From contig JADFSR010000018.1 in assembly GCA_022560615.1 (NCBI GenBank), positions 24,900 to 88,899 of the forward strand: a DNA stretch of 64,000 nt, given 5' to 3'. Position 1 is the first letter of the stretch. The number at the start of each line of letters is the position of its first letter. The notes under the pieces were generated by a model, which saw nothing but the letters and a program-made list of their open reading frames with translations, was not told where the DNA came from and did not search any database. The translations under genes and the position numbers were made by a program. Positions 17,285 through 25,293 of the stretch are shown here, piece by piece. Source of the DNA: Gemmatimonadota bacterium. GTDB taxonomy: Bacteria; Gemmatimonadota; Gemmatimonadetes; Longimicrobiales; Gaopeijiaceae.

Positions 17285-18006
17285 GCGTCGGAAGTCCCGT
17301 GGTCTCGGCGCACGTCCTCGGAGATCTGGCCATCGACCAGCGTGATGAGTCTGCGAGCGCGTTCCATGACCCGGGGATCGTGAGTAGAGAATACGAACGT
17401 CGTGCCGTGCTCGCGGTTCAGGCGTTCCATAATGTCGAGAAGCGCGGAGCTGGCCACCGAGTCGAGGTTGGCGGTGGGCTCGTCCGCGAGCACCAGCGCC
17501 GGCTCGCCCACCACAGCGCGCGCCACCGCGACGCGCTGTTGTTGCCCGCCCGAGAGCTTCCCCGGGAATCGGTCTTCCAGCCCTTCGAGCCCCATCTGGT
17601 CGAAGAGCTCTCGGACTCTGCGGTGCCGCTCGCTCGAGGGAACTCCACGCAGCAGCAGCGTGAACTCGGCGTTCTCCATGGCCGAGAGTACCGGAAGAAG
17701 GTTGTACGCCTGGAAGACGAAGCCGATGCGCTCGAGCCGCAGGCGCGCGAGCGCCCTGTCGGGCATGTCGGTGATCTCGTCCCCCCCGATCCAGATGCTT
17801 CCATCGGTGGGTCGGGTGAGGCCGCCCAAGAGGTTCAACACGGTGGTCTTGCCCGAGCCCGACGGACCCGCCATCGCGACGAAGTCTCCGGACTCGATCT
17901 CGAGAGACATGCCGCGCACCGCCTTCACCGGGTTCGGTTCCTGGGGATAGATCTTCCAGACGTCTTCGGTCCGGACCGCCAGTTGCGTGCCGTTTGAGGC
18001 GCTCAT
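17281..18006 (-). CDS. ABC transporter ATP-binding protein, LolD/MacB class
   Basis: The 241-residue product is a complete nucleotide-binding domain: Walker A GPSGSGKTT, Q-loop FVFQAYNLLPVLSAMEN, signature LSGGQQQRVAVARA, Walker B LVLADEPTANLD and switch His in STHD. The LLP after the Q-loop and the overall length match LolD/MacB/FtsE-type ATPases, which drive extracytoplasmic mechanical work rather than simple solute export. The start ATG at 18004-18006 overlaps the permease stop (ATGA). It should pair with the two FtsX-type permeases directly upstream. Confidence 0.93.
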   Translation of the reverse strand: MSASNGTQLAVRTEDVWKIYPQEPNPVKAVRGMSLEIESGDFVAMAGPSGSGKTTVLNLLGGLTRPTDGSIWIGGDEITDMPDRALARLRLERIGFVFQAYNLLPVLSAMENAEFTLLLRGVPSSERHRRVRELFDQMGLEGLEDRFPGKLSGGQQQRVAVARAVVGEPALVLADEPTANLDSVASSALLDIMERLNREHGTTFVFSTHDPRVMERARRLITLVDGQISEDVRRDHGTSDA

Positions 18007-19268
18007 TGATCGAATTTCATCGCCTCCGCCACGTCGAGTTTCGCCGCTCGAATGGCGGGATAAATGGAAGCCAGGGTTCCGATGATCAGGATGAAGTAGA
18101 GGCTCAGCAGCACCTGACTCGAGTGGAAGATCGGCACGATCACCGGGTCCACGATGCCCCCAGCGCTCGCCCACGCGCCCTCGTTCTCGGCGATCCCACT
18201 GAAGTCGAGTCCGTCACGGAAGAACCCCCAAGTGAACAGGTATCCGAGCACAATGCCGACGCCACCACTCACCGCCGTGAGGAAGAGTCCCTCGCCGAAG
18301 ACCACCCATCCTGTCTCGGCACCGGTCAGACCCAGCGCTTGCAGGAGACCGAATTCACGTCGGCGTCCGAGCACGGACATCATCATCGCGTTCAGGATGG
18401 CGAGCGCCACGATGGCGAACAGGATCGAATGGAAGACGTAGTCGCCATAGTCGTCCATGCGAAGCGCGGAGTCGAGTTCCGGCGCCGTGCGTCGCCACCC
18501 GAGCACACGTAGGTCCGAATCGCCGGCGAGCCTTGCCTGTAGCTCCTCGACCACGGCGTCCGTGTCGCGCGAGGTCGTGAGCAGAACGGCGTGCGTCGTG
18601 ACTGCACCCGGAGTCCGAAGCCACTCTCGTGCGGTCTCGATCGGGATGTGGATCAGCCCCACATCCATTTCCGGGATGGCGGTCCGGAAGATCCCCGCCA
18701 CGCGCACCAGTTGGCCTTCCACGTCGCCCGCCGAGGACTGCGCCGTGAGCACGAAGCGGCTGCCCACCTTCAGGCTGAGTCGGCGCGCGAGCTCCACGCC
18801 GATGTACGCGTGCAGCCGGTCATCGGGCTGGAGATACCGGCCTTCGTGAATCTTCTCGTCGAGATCGGAGAACGCGCGCTCCCCGTCTGGATCTACGCCC
18901 TCGATGCGAACCGGAAGCGCGGACGAGGCCGAGCTGGCCAGCCCGGTCACCGTGAGACGAGGTGCGTGCGCGACGACCCGTTCGCCGGCCACCGCCTCCA
19001 CCGCATCGAGCGCGCGCTGGTAGGCTTTGGCACCGATCCGATGCTCGAGCTTTCCGGACTCCAGGTATTCAGGCGCCTGGATCGACACATGGCCGCTTCC
19101 CATCCTGACCGCGGACTCGACCCACTGCTCGTGGGCTCCTTCAGCGAGGCTGCGCGAGAAGATCAGAAGCGCGAGTCCGACGACCATCGCCGCCGCGGTG
19201 AGCGCGCTGCGCCGGGCGTTCCGGCCCACGCTACGCGCCGCGAGCTTGAGCAGAATGCGGAATCTCAT
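18003..19268 (-). CDS. ABC transporter permease, FtsX/LolCE type (second of pair)
   Basis: The 421-residue product has the MacB/LolE topology: one N-terminal helix (about 17-40), a periplasmic domain of about 220 residues, and three C-terminal helices with the RRREFGLLQALGLTGAE cytosolic loop that couples to the ATPase. The final AIRAAKLDVAEAMKF is typical of FtsX-family ends. The start ATG at 19266-19268 overlaps the stop of the first permease. The domain between helices is not close to the other permease, so the two probably form a heterodimer. Confidence 0.88.
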   Translation of the reverse strand: MRFRILLKLAARSVGRNARRSALTAAAMVVGLALLIFSRSLAEGAHEQWVESAVRMGSGHVSIQAPEYLESGKLEHRIGAKAYQRALDAVEAVAGERVVAHAPRLTVTGLASSASSALPVRIEGVDPDGERAFSDLDEKIHEGRYLQPDDRLHAYIGVELARRLSLKVGSRFVLTAQSSAGDVEGQLVRVAGIFRTAIPEMDVGLIHIPIETAREWLRTPGAVTTHAVLLTTSRDTDAVVEELQARLAGDSDLRVLGWRRTAPELDSALRMDDYGDYVFHSILFAIVALAILNAMMMSVLGRRREFGLLQALGLTGAETGWVVFGEGLFLTAVSGGVGIVLGYLFTWGFFRDGLDFSGIAENEGAWASAGGIVDPVIVPIFHSSQVLLSLYFILIIGTLASIYPAIRAAKLDVAEAMKFDQ

Positions 19269-20527
19269 CGGTCTGCGAGCGCGTCCGCAGGCGGCACCCG
19301 CGTCGCTTTCCACGCGGGGTAGACGGCCGCGAGAACGGCGGTCAGGAAGAGCGCCACCGCGCAGATGACTGGCGTGTCATAGGAGTATTCGATGCGCAGG
19401 ATCGGACGCCACTGCGAGCCGCTCACGGTGAAGCCGCCGAGGACCGATGTGAGGTCGGGCGGCGAGTTGTGCCACCACACGACGATGGGCCATGTGATCA
19501 ACGCACCTGCGACGAGCGAGATCGCCCCCAAGATGATGCCCTCGTAGACCACGGTACGGCCGACGCCGAACGCGCTGGTGCCGAGGGCCCGTACAACGGC
19601 AAACTCCCTCCTGCGCTCGAACGTCCCGATCAGCATCGTGTTGGCGACGCCGAAGATCGCCATCGAGAAAATGATTCCGGCGATCAAGTAGTTCACCGCA
19701 TCCATGAGGCCGATCATTTCCGCCAGCTCGGGGCGCAGCTCCGTCCACGGCGTCACCTCGATCGCGGGGCCCGAACTCTCGAGACTCGCGGCGAGCGCTC
19801 TCGCGATCAGCGGAGTGTCCCATGCGCGCGTCACCGTGAGCGCGATTTCGTGGATGCGGCCGGGGTCCATCGCCATCAGGTACTGGAGGTCGGGCAGAGG
19901 CAGTATTGCGTAGTTGGCGTCGATCGCCGGCGTGCCTGTCTCGAACACACCGACGAGCGTGAACAGGTCGTTTCCCATCGAGCCGTCACTCGCTGGCGCC
20001 ACGACCACGACTTCGGCGCCGAGTTCGAGTCCGAGCTGTCGTGCCATCTCGACACCGACGAGGATCTCGTACCGGCCGGGCTCCGGCAGCCGCCCGCTGC
20101 TGAGGCGGGACAGCAGCGTGCTGACTTGCTGCTCGCGGTCCGGATCGACCCCGAACAGCAGACCGGCTTTGGTCTCGTCCCCCGAGGAGAGCAGGCCACC
20201 GCCGTAGAGGCGAGGCGCAGCCGCGGTGATGTCCGGATCGGACTCGATGCGCGCCAGGAACGCGTCCAGATCGACGCCGTCGTATCCGCCGATCGTGTGA
20301 TGCATGTTGCGCTCCGGCAGATACTCGGCGGAGTGCACCTGCACCTGCCCCATCATCAGGCGCGTACCGTTTTCGATGAGCTCGGCCACCATCCCGTCCG
20401 TGAGCCCGACCATCACGACCGCAGCGAGGTATCCGAAGGCGAGCCCCGAGGCCGTGATCAGGGTGCGGCCGCGGTTACGCCAGAGGTTTCGCCAAGCGAC
20501 CCTCCACCACACCGCGTCGCTGGACAC
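19265..20527 (-). CDS. ABC transporter permease, FtsX/LolCE type (first of pair)
   Basis: The 420-residue product has the same layout as its partner: an N-terminal helix, a large periplasmic domain (about 45-260), then three helices with FERRREFAVVRALGTSAFGVGR as the coupling loop and a PAWKATRVPPADALADR tail. The start is GTG at 20525-20527, 5 bp after the LolA-like stop. Together with its neighbours it would form a lipoprotein- or lipid-handling complex in the inner membrane. Confidence 0.88.
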   Translation of the reverse strand: MSSDAVWWRVAWRNLWRNRGRTLITASGLAFGYLAAVVMVGLTDGMVAELIENGTRLMMGQVQVHSAEYLPERNMHHTIGGYDGVDLDAFLARIESDPDITAAAPRLYGGGLLSSGDETKAGLLFGVDPDREQQVSTLLSRLSSGRLPEPGRYEILVGVEMARQLGLELGAEVVVVAPASDGSMGNDLFTLVGVFETGTPAIDANYAILPLPDLQYLMAMDPGRIHEIALTVTRAWDTPLIARALAASLESSGPAIEVTPWTELRPELAEMIGLMDAVNYLIAGIIFSMAIFGVANTMLIGTFERRREFAVVRALGTSAFGVGRTVVYEGIILGAISLVAGALITWPIVVWWHNSPPDLTSVLGGFTVSGSQWRPILRIEYSYDTPVICAVALFLTAVLAAVYPAWKATRVPPADALADR

Positions 20528-20532
20528 TCCGG

Positions 20533-21315
20533 CTACCGTCGCGCCCGGAGAGTTCTGAGGCTGAAGAAGCTCTCGTCGAGATCGATGTCGAACTCGAGCT
20601 CGTGGTACGTCATCGACGTCTTCTCATCCGGCTTGTCCGCCGGAACGATGAGCATGACGGTGGGCACCAACCGGCCGCCCATCACCTTGTAGTCGGAGAA
20701 CGTCATCGTACGCACGAGCGTGCCGTCGTCGTCGTAGTAGCGCACCCAAGTCGGCATCAGGTCGCGCTTGCGCACCTGCTCCTCGACACGGCCCCACACA
20801 ACCGGGGCCTCCGGTCTGGGGATCATGGTGAACTCGTAGACCTCGACGCCGTCCACCGCCCCCTCGAAGGAGATCTCGAAGTCGTAGTCGTCCACGATGC
20901 GGCTCTCCTTCACGAGGTCGTCGTTCGTGAAGTGTGACCCCATCCACGACCCCATCATCAGCGACGGGGGCACCTTGATCGTCCGGTCCACGCGCGGGAG
21001 ATAGTTCCAGACCTCTTCGCTCGCGCGCAGGGTCGCCGTCCCGGCTTCTCGTGCCGGGGATTGCACGCGCACGAGCGAGTGTTCGGTACCCAGCGACCAG
21101 ACCTCCATGTCGAGCGATCGCGACCAGTGCTCCGTCGTGATGTCCATCGTCACACGGCCATGGCTCGATTCGCCGCGCATCAGGCGATCGACCTGGTCGA
21201 TGATCTCGCGCGCGGTCTGGGCACTCAGGGGAGCCGCTGCAGGCGCACACAGGAGGAAACTGGCCGTGGCCGTGAGCGACATGCGGACGACCCGGTATCT
21301 AAACACGCGAGACAT
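20533..21315 (-). CDS. LolA-like outer-membrane lipoprotein-sorting protein
   Basis: The 260-residue product has a signal peptide (cleavage about LSAQ) and matches the LolA-like/outer-membrane lipoprotein-sorting family. VWNYLPRVDRTIKVPPSLMMGSWMGSHFTNDDLVKES is the family's core hallmark, followed by DYDFEISFEG and a late FSDYKVMGGRLVPT. Such proteins form a half-barrel that shields acyl chains. The start ATG at 21313-21315 has a GAGG site 9 bases upstream and is preferred to TTG 21324. It leads an operon with two FtsX permeases, a LolD-like ATPase and a beta-barrel, a set suggesting lipid or lipoprotein transfer across the envelope. Confidence 0.85.
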   Translation of the reverse strand: MSRVFRYRVVRMSLTATASFLLCAPAAAPLSAQTAREIIDQVDRLMRGESSHGRVTMDITTEHWSRSLDMEVWSLGTEHSLVRVQSPAREAGTATLRASEEVWNYLPRVDRTIKVPPSLMMGSWMGSHFTNDDLVKESRIVDDYDFEISFEGAVDGVEVYEFTMIPRPEAPVVWGRVEEQVRKRDLMPTWVRYYDDDGTLVRTMTFSDYKVMGGRLVPTVMLIVPADKPDEKTSMTYHELEFDIDLDESFFSLRTLRARR

Positions 21316-21541
21316 TCGCGCCAACCTCGGATTCAGGGATCAACCTGCTCTGCAGTTCCTGGGACCACTGCTCTCCGGCGAAGTGGTCTACCGGGAAGCT
21401 AACCGGTGGTGCCGGCTCATGACCGCCCTCACCCGTCGAGTCGCGCAGGCGAAGCGTTCAGGCGGTCGACCTTGGCGAAGCCCTCGATCCTAAGCAACCT
21501 TTTCTTGAGCGTGTTCGCGGAGGGAGGAGGACGTGGAAGGG

Positions 21542-22105
21542 ATGATTGCGGAAATCGGTCTGTGGCTCGCCGAGCTGGGATTTTGGGCGTACGTCGTCGC
21601 GCCGTTGGTCATGACGGTCGTCGCTGTCTTGCCGGTTCCGGCGGAGGCGCCGGCCATGGCGAACGGCATGATCTTCGGTCCGGTCGTCGGGAGCATCATC
21701 TCGTGGATTGGCGCCATGGCCGGGGCATGGATCAGCTACGAAATCGCCCATTCTTGGGGTCGTCCCCTCGCCGAACGCATGGTCGGCAGGGCGGGACTCG
21801 AGAAGGTCGACCGGGTAGCCGAGGACGCGGGATGGTGGGGCCTGCTCGTGCTCCGGTTGATACCGTTGGTCGCCTTCACGGCGTTGAACTGGGGCGCTGG
21901 GCTGTGCGAGGTGCCCCGCTGGCGCTTCCTGTGGACCACCGCGCTCGGAATCGCGCCGGGCGTGATCATCTTCACGTCAACGGGCGTGGGCCTCGGGGCG
22001 TTGTACCGGCGTTCGCCCACGGTGGCGGTCGGTCTCGTGTTCGCGGTGATCGGCGCCGTGGTCATCTGGGCGCACCGAAGGCGGCAGCGCTTGGCTGGAG
22101 GGTAG
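21542..22105 (+). CDS. DedA/VTT-domain integral membrane protein
   Basis: The 187-residue product has four to five helices and the VTT/TVP38-TMEM64 family features. These include the re-entrant segment with PVPAEAPAMANGMIFGP, the acidic/glycine-rich GAMAGAWISYEIAHSWGRPLAERMVG loop, and the RLIPLVAFTALNWGAGL segment with the conserved Arg. These proteins act as lipid scramblases or in undecaprenyl-phosphate recycling. The start ATG at 21542 follows a strong GGAGGAGG site (21523-21530). The 226-bp gap upstream, between this gene and the divergent LolA-like gene, holds no other ORF I support. Confidence 0.82.
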   Translation: MIAEIGLWLAELGFWAYVVAPLVMTVVAVLPVPAEAPAMANGMIFGPVVGSIISWIGAMAGAWISYEIAHSWGRPLAERMVGRAGLEKVDRVAEDAGWWGLLVLRLIPLVAFTALNWGAGLCEVPRWRFLWTTALGIAPGVIIFTSTGVGLGALYRRSPTVAVGLVFAVIGAVVIWAHRRRQRLAGG

Positions 22106-22132
22106 GCGGGGCTCGACGCCGGCAGGGCCGCC

Positions 22133-22423
22133 TTAATGGGCTTCCGAAGGGCGTGTGCCAGACAGAAGAGCGCGAGTATCGATATTCTCGTCGAGGTCGG
22201 GCCAATGGATGCCCCGTCCCGAGTGGATGAGGCGCCAGTTAGCCCGCTGCTCGTCCGTGCCGTTCGCGAGTCGAGGGTAGATCTCCACCGGAACGCTTAC
22301 CGTCTGGCCGTCTTCGAGATCTACGTAGAGACGCTCGTCGACGATGCGCACGTCTTTCACGCGGTGCCTAGGATCGAGATCCGAAGGTTGCGTTATAGGG
22401 GAGGGATAGGGTTGGCTTGGCAC
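22133..22423 (-). CDS. DUF2442-domain small protein
   Basis: The 96-residue product contains a complete DUF2442 domain: RVKDVRIVDERLYVDLEDG, SVPVEIYPRLANGTDEQRANWRLI, GRGIHWPDLDENID. Function is unknown. In other genomes such proteins often accompany DUF4160 proteins and look toxin-antitoxin-like, but no DUF4160 gene is seen here. The start is uncertain: GTG 22421-22423 or an internal GTG about 21 codons later, where the domain begins. It follows DUF6504 by 43 bp on the same strand. Confidence 0.75.
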   Translation of the reverse strand: MPSQPYPSPITQPSDLDPRHRVKDVRIVDERLYVDLEDGQTVSVPVEIYPRLANGTDEQRANWRLIHSGRGIHWPDLDENIDTRALLSGTRPSEAH

Positions 22424-22466
22424 GACGTTGGGATTTGGAGGAGTGGCCTAATTCCCAATGTACCTC

Positions 22467-22733
22467 TCAACCTCGTTGGGCGTACCAATTTTCTTCGAGC
22501 AGGTCGTGGTAAAGTGTGACGTTTCGACCGTCGTCGAGAATGACCACTCGGTATTCTCGTGAAATCGGCTGCCGCCACCACTCGTCGTCGATGCGCCAGC
22601 GCTCGCACACGGCTTCCACGGTGCGGGCCGGTTTGCCGGGCAGGCGCACATGGGTCGGCTCACCGTTTTCGTCGGTGCGAACCGTCACGACCCGCGGTTG
22701 GCCGAGCGGTCGTAGGCGGGGTGCGTCGCTCAT
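22467..22733 (-). CDS. DUF6504-family protein, imuB partner
   Basis: The 88-residue product matches the small DUF6504 proteins found next to Y-family polymerase genes. The ERWRIDDEWWRQPISREYRVVILDDG core and an LYHDLLEENWYAQRG end are characteristic. Its role in mutagenic repair is not established. The ATG at 22731-22733 overlaps the imuB stop by 4 bp (ATGA), so the two are co-translated. Confidence 0.75.
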   Translation of the reverse strand: MSDAPRLRPLGQPRVVTVRTDENGEPTHVRLPGKPARTVEAVCERWRIDDEWWRQPISREYRVVILDDGRNVTLYHDLLEENWYAQRG

Positions 22734-24127
22734 GGATCGAAGCTCAGCAGTGCATGACGCCGTTCGGGGATCCGTGACCAAGGATCGACTTCGACCACGC
22801 GGTAGAGCGGAGAGTGTCCCAGCCGGAGCTTGAGCTCTTTCACGGCATCGCGGAGCGATGGAGGTACCTCGCCTCGAGCCAATTCCCGACCTGCGGCTGC
22901 GCGGCCGCTCTCGTTCTTGCGATCGAACAGATCGGTCTGAGCGCTCGGTGCACCGAACTGCGTGAGCTCGACGATGAGCATGTCGACGGCCTTGGGGGGA
23001 GGTGAGATCGCCATCTTCATGCGCAGTGGTGAAGCGATTCGTTCTCGTTGAGCCGTGGGCTCCCTGAGCACGGTCTCCACGAACCACGATCCCCCCCCTT
23101 CGAGCTGCGCGCCCAAGCGCACACCCGTCACGCTTCGCCCCCGACGTGTGGGACGGGAGAGCGCTCGTTCGATCAACCGGTCGAGCGCTCCGTGCAACGT
23201 TTCGGTGATGCCCACGGGGTTGGGAAAGTCCAGGGACACACGGATCGGCTCGGGACGATGCCATGGCCGAACGGGATCGATGCGTCGCCCCGTAGCCCAT
23301 GCCAGTGCACTCCGGCCTTCGTCGCCGAACTGGGAGATGAGTGAGGGTCCCGGGAAGCGTCGAAGCTCTCCGAGTGTGTGCACACCGAGCCGCTCCAGGC
23401 GTTGAACGATGAGCGGATCCACGGGCAGTGAACTCACCGGACAGCGGGCCAGGAACCGAGCGAGATCGCTTTCTCCGACGATCACTGGTTCGCCGGACCG
23501 GGCAGACGCCGCCGCGACCCACGCCCCGAACTTCCCGGGTGCCATGCCTGCTCGGGTTGCAGCGACGAGAGGAGCGGGGAAGATGCGGAAGAGCGAGTGA
23601 AGGGCCCGCTTCGCCTGACGCTCGGGAGAGCCGAAGAGACGGCCCAGGCCGTCCATGCCGAGGAAGACACGTCCGCGACCCGCGGGCTCGAGGATCGGTG
23701 AGATCTCAGCGAGCAGCTCGAGCATCGATTCGACCGCGGCGTCGTAGTGCGCCGGATCGGGTTCGAGCAGCGTGAGAGAAGGGCACAGAGAGACCGCTTG
23801 CGAGACGAGTTGCTCGGGACGCACTCCGGCTTCGTGAGCTCGCTCCGAGACCTGCCAGATCGTGCGCCGAATGCTTTCGCCGGGCGCGAGCAGGGCGATC
23901 GACGTACTGTCGAGTGCCGGGGAGCGGATGAGCTCGAGGCGCAGCTCGAAGGTGGGTAGCCAAAGGCAGAGCGCTTGGCGACTCCCCGAGGAGACGCGAG
24001 GCGAAGCCGACAGGAACGCCGAGCCGGAGCCCGGGTCCGAAGCCCATCCGGTGGGTTGGTCTGCTAGAGCCCACCCTCCGCCATGGTGGGTGGGAACACC
24101 TTGCAAGCGCGGATGGAGCTCCGACAT
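22730..24127 (-). CDS. imuB: ImuB-like Y-family polymerase homologue
   Basis: The 465-residue product has the Y-family palm, thumb and little-finger layout (CLWLPTFELRLELI, LEPDPAHYDAAVESMLELLAEISPILEPAGRGRVFLGMDGLGRLFG, RLGVHTLGELRRFPGPSLISQFGDEG). The acidic residues required for catalysis are missing: no Asp in the first motif, and GRG where SIDE stands. This is the mark of ImuB, the non-catalytic scaffold of the ImuA-ImuB-DnaE2 mutasome. ImuA and DnaE2 are not in the window. The ATG at 24125-24127 starts it. Phased CCGAA repeats lie just upstream. Confidence 0.85.
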   Translation of the reverse strand: MSELHPRLQGVPTHHGGGWALADQPTGWASDPGSGSAFLSASPRVSSGSRQALCLWLPTFELRLELIRSPALDSTSIALLAPGESIRRTIWQVSERAHEAGVRPEQLVSQAVSLCPSLTLLEPDPAHYDAAVESMLELLAEISPILEPAGRGRVFLGMDGLGRLFGSPERQAKRALHSLFRIFPAPLVAATRAGMAPGKFGAWVAAASARSGEPVIVGESDLARFLARCPVSSLPVDPLIVQRLERLGVHTLGELRRFPGPSLISQFGDEGRSALAWATGRRIDPVRPWHRPEPIRVSLDFPNPVGITETLHGALDRLIERALSRPTRRGRSVTGVRLGAQLEGGGSWFVETVLREPTAQRERIASPLRMKMAISPPPKAVDMLIVELTQFGAPSAQTDLFDRKNESGRAAAGRELARGEVPPSLRDAVKELKLRLGHSPLYRVVEVDPWSRIPERRHALLSFDP

Positions 24128-24143
24128 AGCCGTTTGGGCCTAA

Positions 24144-24272
24144 CCGAAAAAGGACAGAGACGACGGCCCCCGGCTCCCGACGCATTCCGCATCACACAGC
24201 CGCTCACCACACGTCAGGTACCGGGGGCACAACCGAATAAACACCGAAAATTATAACCGAAGATAAGCCGAA
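24144..24272. promoter_or_regulatory. Phased CCGAA repeat array upstream of imuB
   Basis: CCGAA occurs at 24233, 24244, 24257 and 24268, that is at steps of 11, 13 and 11 bp. The four form two related 24-bp units beginning AACCGAA. A further TAACCGAAAA lies at 24141-24150, close to the imuB start codon. The stretch is AT-rich for this genome. Steps near one helical turn suggest a regulator that binds on one face of the DNA; which one is unknown. Confidence 0.45.
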
Positions 24273-24463
24273 GATTTTGCAGGTGCAAGCAGGGGGGTCG
24301 TGCGTGCGTCTCCGCGGGAACGTCGGAGCACGTCGACTTCGTCATGTGTGCCGATGTCACAGATATGGAGGGGCGCTCGTTCCTGTTGATGGGTGCGAGC
24401 GTCGCGCCTGGCGGCCAGCGTACCGACGTCGGGCCGTAGAACGTCTCGTTCAAACGGGGTGTT
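24273..24463. other. Intergenic stretch with a short coding-like remnant
   Basis: Between the repeat array and the lipoprotein gene there is no full gene. One plus-strand frame, open from 24266 to a TAG at 24438-24440, reads like protein in its second half (EHVDFVMCADVTDMEGRS, then FLLMGASVAPGGQRTDVGP) and has GC-rich third positions, but lacks a convincing start. It may be the tail of a lost gene. Confidence 0.3.
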
Positions 24464-24832
24464 ATGCAGGGGCGACTCAAGACTCTTCTGGTGATCACGC
24501 CGATATGTCTCAGCGCGTGCGGAACGTTGGACCCCGTCGTCTGCACCCTAGAGTTCAGATTCGGGGTCAGCGTCCAGGTCGTCGATGCCGCGAGCGGCAC
24601 GGCGTTGGCCGAGGGCTCGACGATGACGCTCCGCGACGGCGATTACGTAGAGACGACCTCGGAGTCGTTCGACGGGCGTACGTTGGTCGGGGCCGGCGAG
24701 CGAGCTGGGACGTATATCATTACGGTCGCGCGTGAGGGATATCACTCATGGGTCCTGACCGACGTCGAAGTGACCGAAGACGAGTGTCACGTCGATCCGG
24801 TCTCACTCCTCGCCGAACTCGAGGCGATCTAG
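24464..24832 (+). CDS. Small lipoprotein with a carboxypeptidase-regulatory-like domain
   Basis: The 122-residue product has a short signal peptide ending in the lipobox LSAC (Cys about residue 19). A beta-sandwich of the carboxypeptidase regulatory type follows (VQVVDAASGTALAEGSTMTLRDG, GTYIITVAREGYHSWVLTDVEVTEDECHV). Such domains usually serve as exported recognition or scaffold units. A pair of Cys in the mature part could form a disulfide. No ribosome site of note precedes ATG 24464. It is followed 62 bp later by a thioredoxin gene on the same strand. Confidence 0.7.
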   Translation: MQGRLKTLLVITPICLSACGTLDPVVCTLEFRFGVSVQVVDAASGTALAEGSTMTLRDGDYVETTSESFDGRTLVGAGERAGTYIITVAREGYHSWVLTDVEVTEDECHVDPVSLLAELEAI

Positions 24833-24894
24833 GTCAAATCGCGGGAATGTGGTACTGTGGCCCAACGCTCGCCTCACCAGTCACGCCCACAGCC

Positions 24895-25263
24895 ATGTTC
24901 TTCAGGAAGCGAAAGCGCCCCGAGGCGCCGATCATCCATGCGGACGACTCTGACTTCACGCATTGCGTCGAAGAACAGCCGGGAGTCACCGTGGTGGACT
25001 TTTGGGCTCCGTGGTGCGGTCCGTGCCGCATGATGGAGCCGATCCTGGAAGAAATCGCCATCGAGCAGGCCGACGCGGGCGTCAGGGTCGTGAAGGTCAA
25101 CGTGGACGAAGCGCCCAAGACATCGAGCGACTTCGGGATCCGCTCAATTCCCACACTGCTGTTCTTTCAGGACGGCGAGCCGCTCTTCGAGATGGTGGGC
25201 ATGGTGCCCAAGCCGGTTCTAGAGCGCGAGCTGGCACAGCTCGTCAGGCCGGGCACCGCGTGA
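24895..25263 (+). CDS. trxA: Thioredoxin
   Basis: The 122-residue product has the full thioredoxin fold: VVDFWAPWCGPCRMMEPIL with the WCGPC redox centre, VKVNVDEAP, and the cis-proline segment SIPTLLFFQDGE. A basic FFRKRKRPEAP extension precedes the domain but is too charged to be a signal peptide, so the protein should be cytosolic. The start ATG at 24895 is chosen because an upstream open frame reads as non-coding. It converges on ggt, 30 bp away. Confidence 0.9.
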   Translation: MFFRKRKRPEAPIIHADDSDFTHCVEEQPGVTVVDFWAPWCGPCRMMEPILEEIAIEQADAGVRVVKVNVDEAPKTSSDFGIRSIPTLLFFQDGEPLFEMVGMVPKPVLERELAQLVRPGTA

Positions 25264-25293
25264 GCTGACCGGTTCCCGATGCCCAGAGGCTTC

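Noticed and set aside
24266..24440. Plus-strand coding-like fragment before the lipoprotein gene
   Set aside because: No start codon with a ribosome site and only about 30 good residues; kept as a possible remnant, not a gene.
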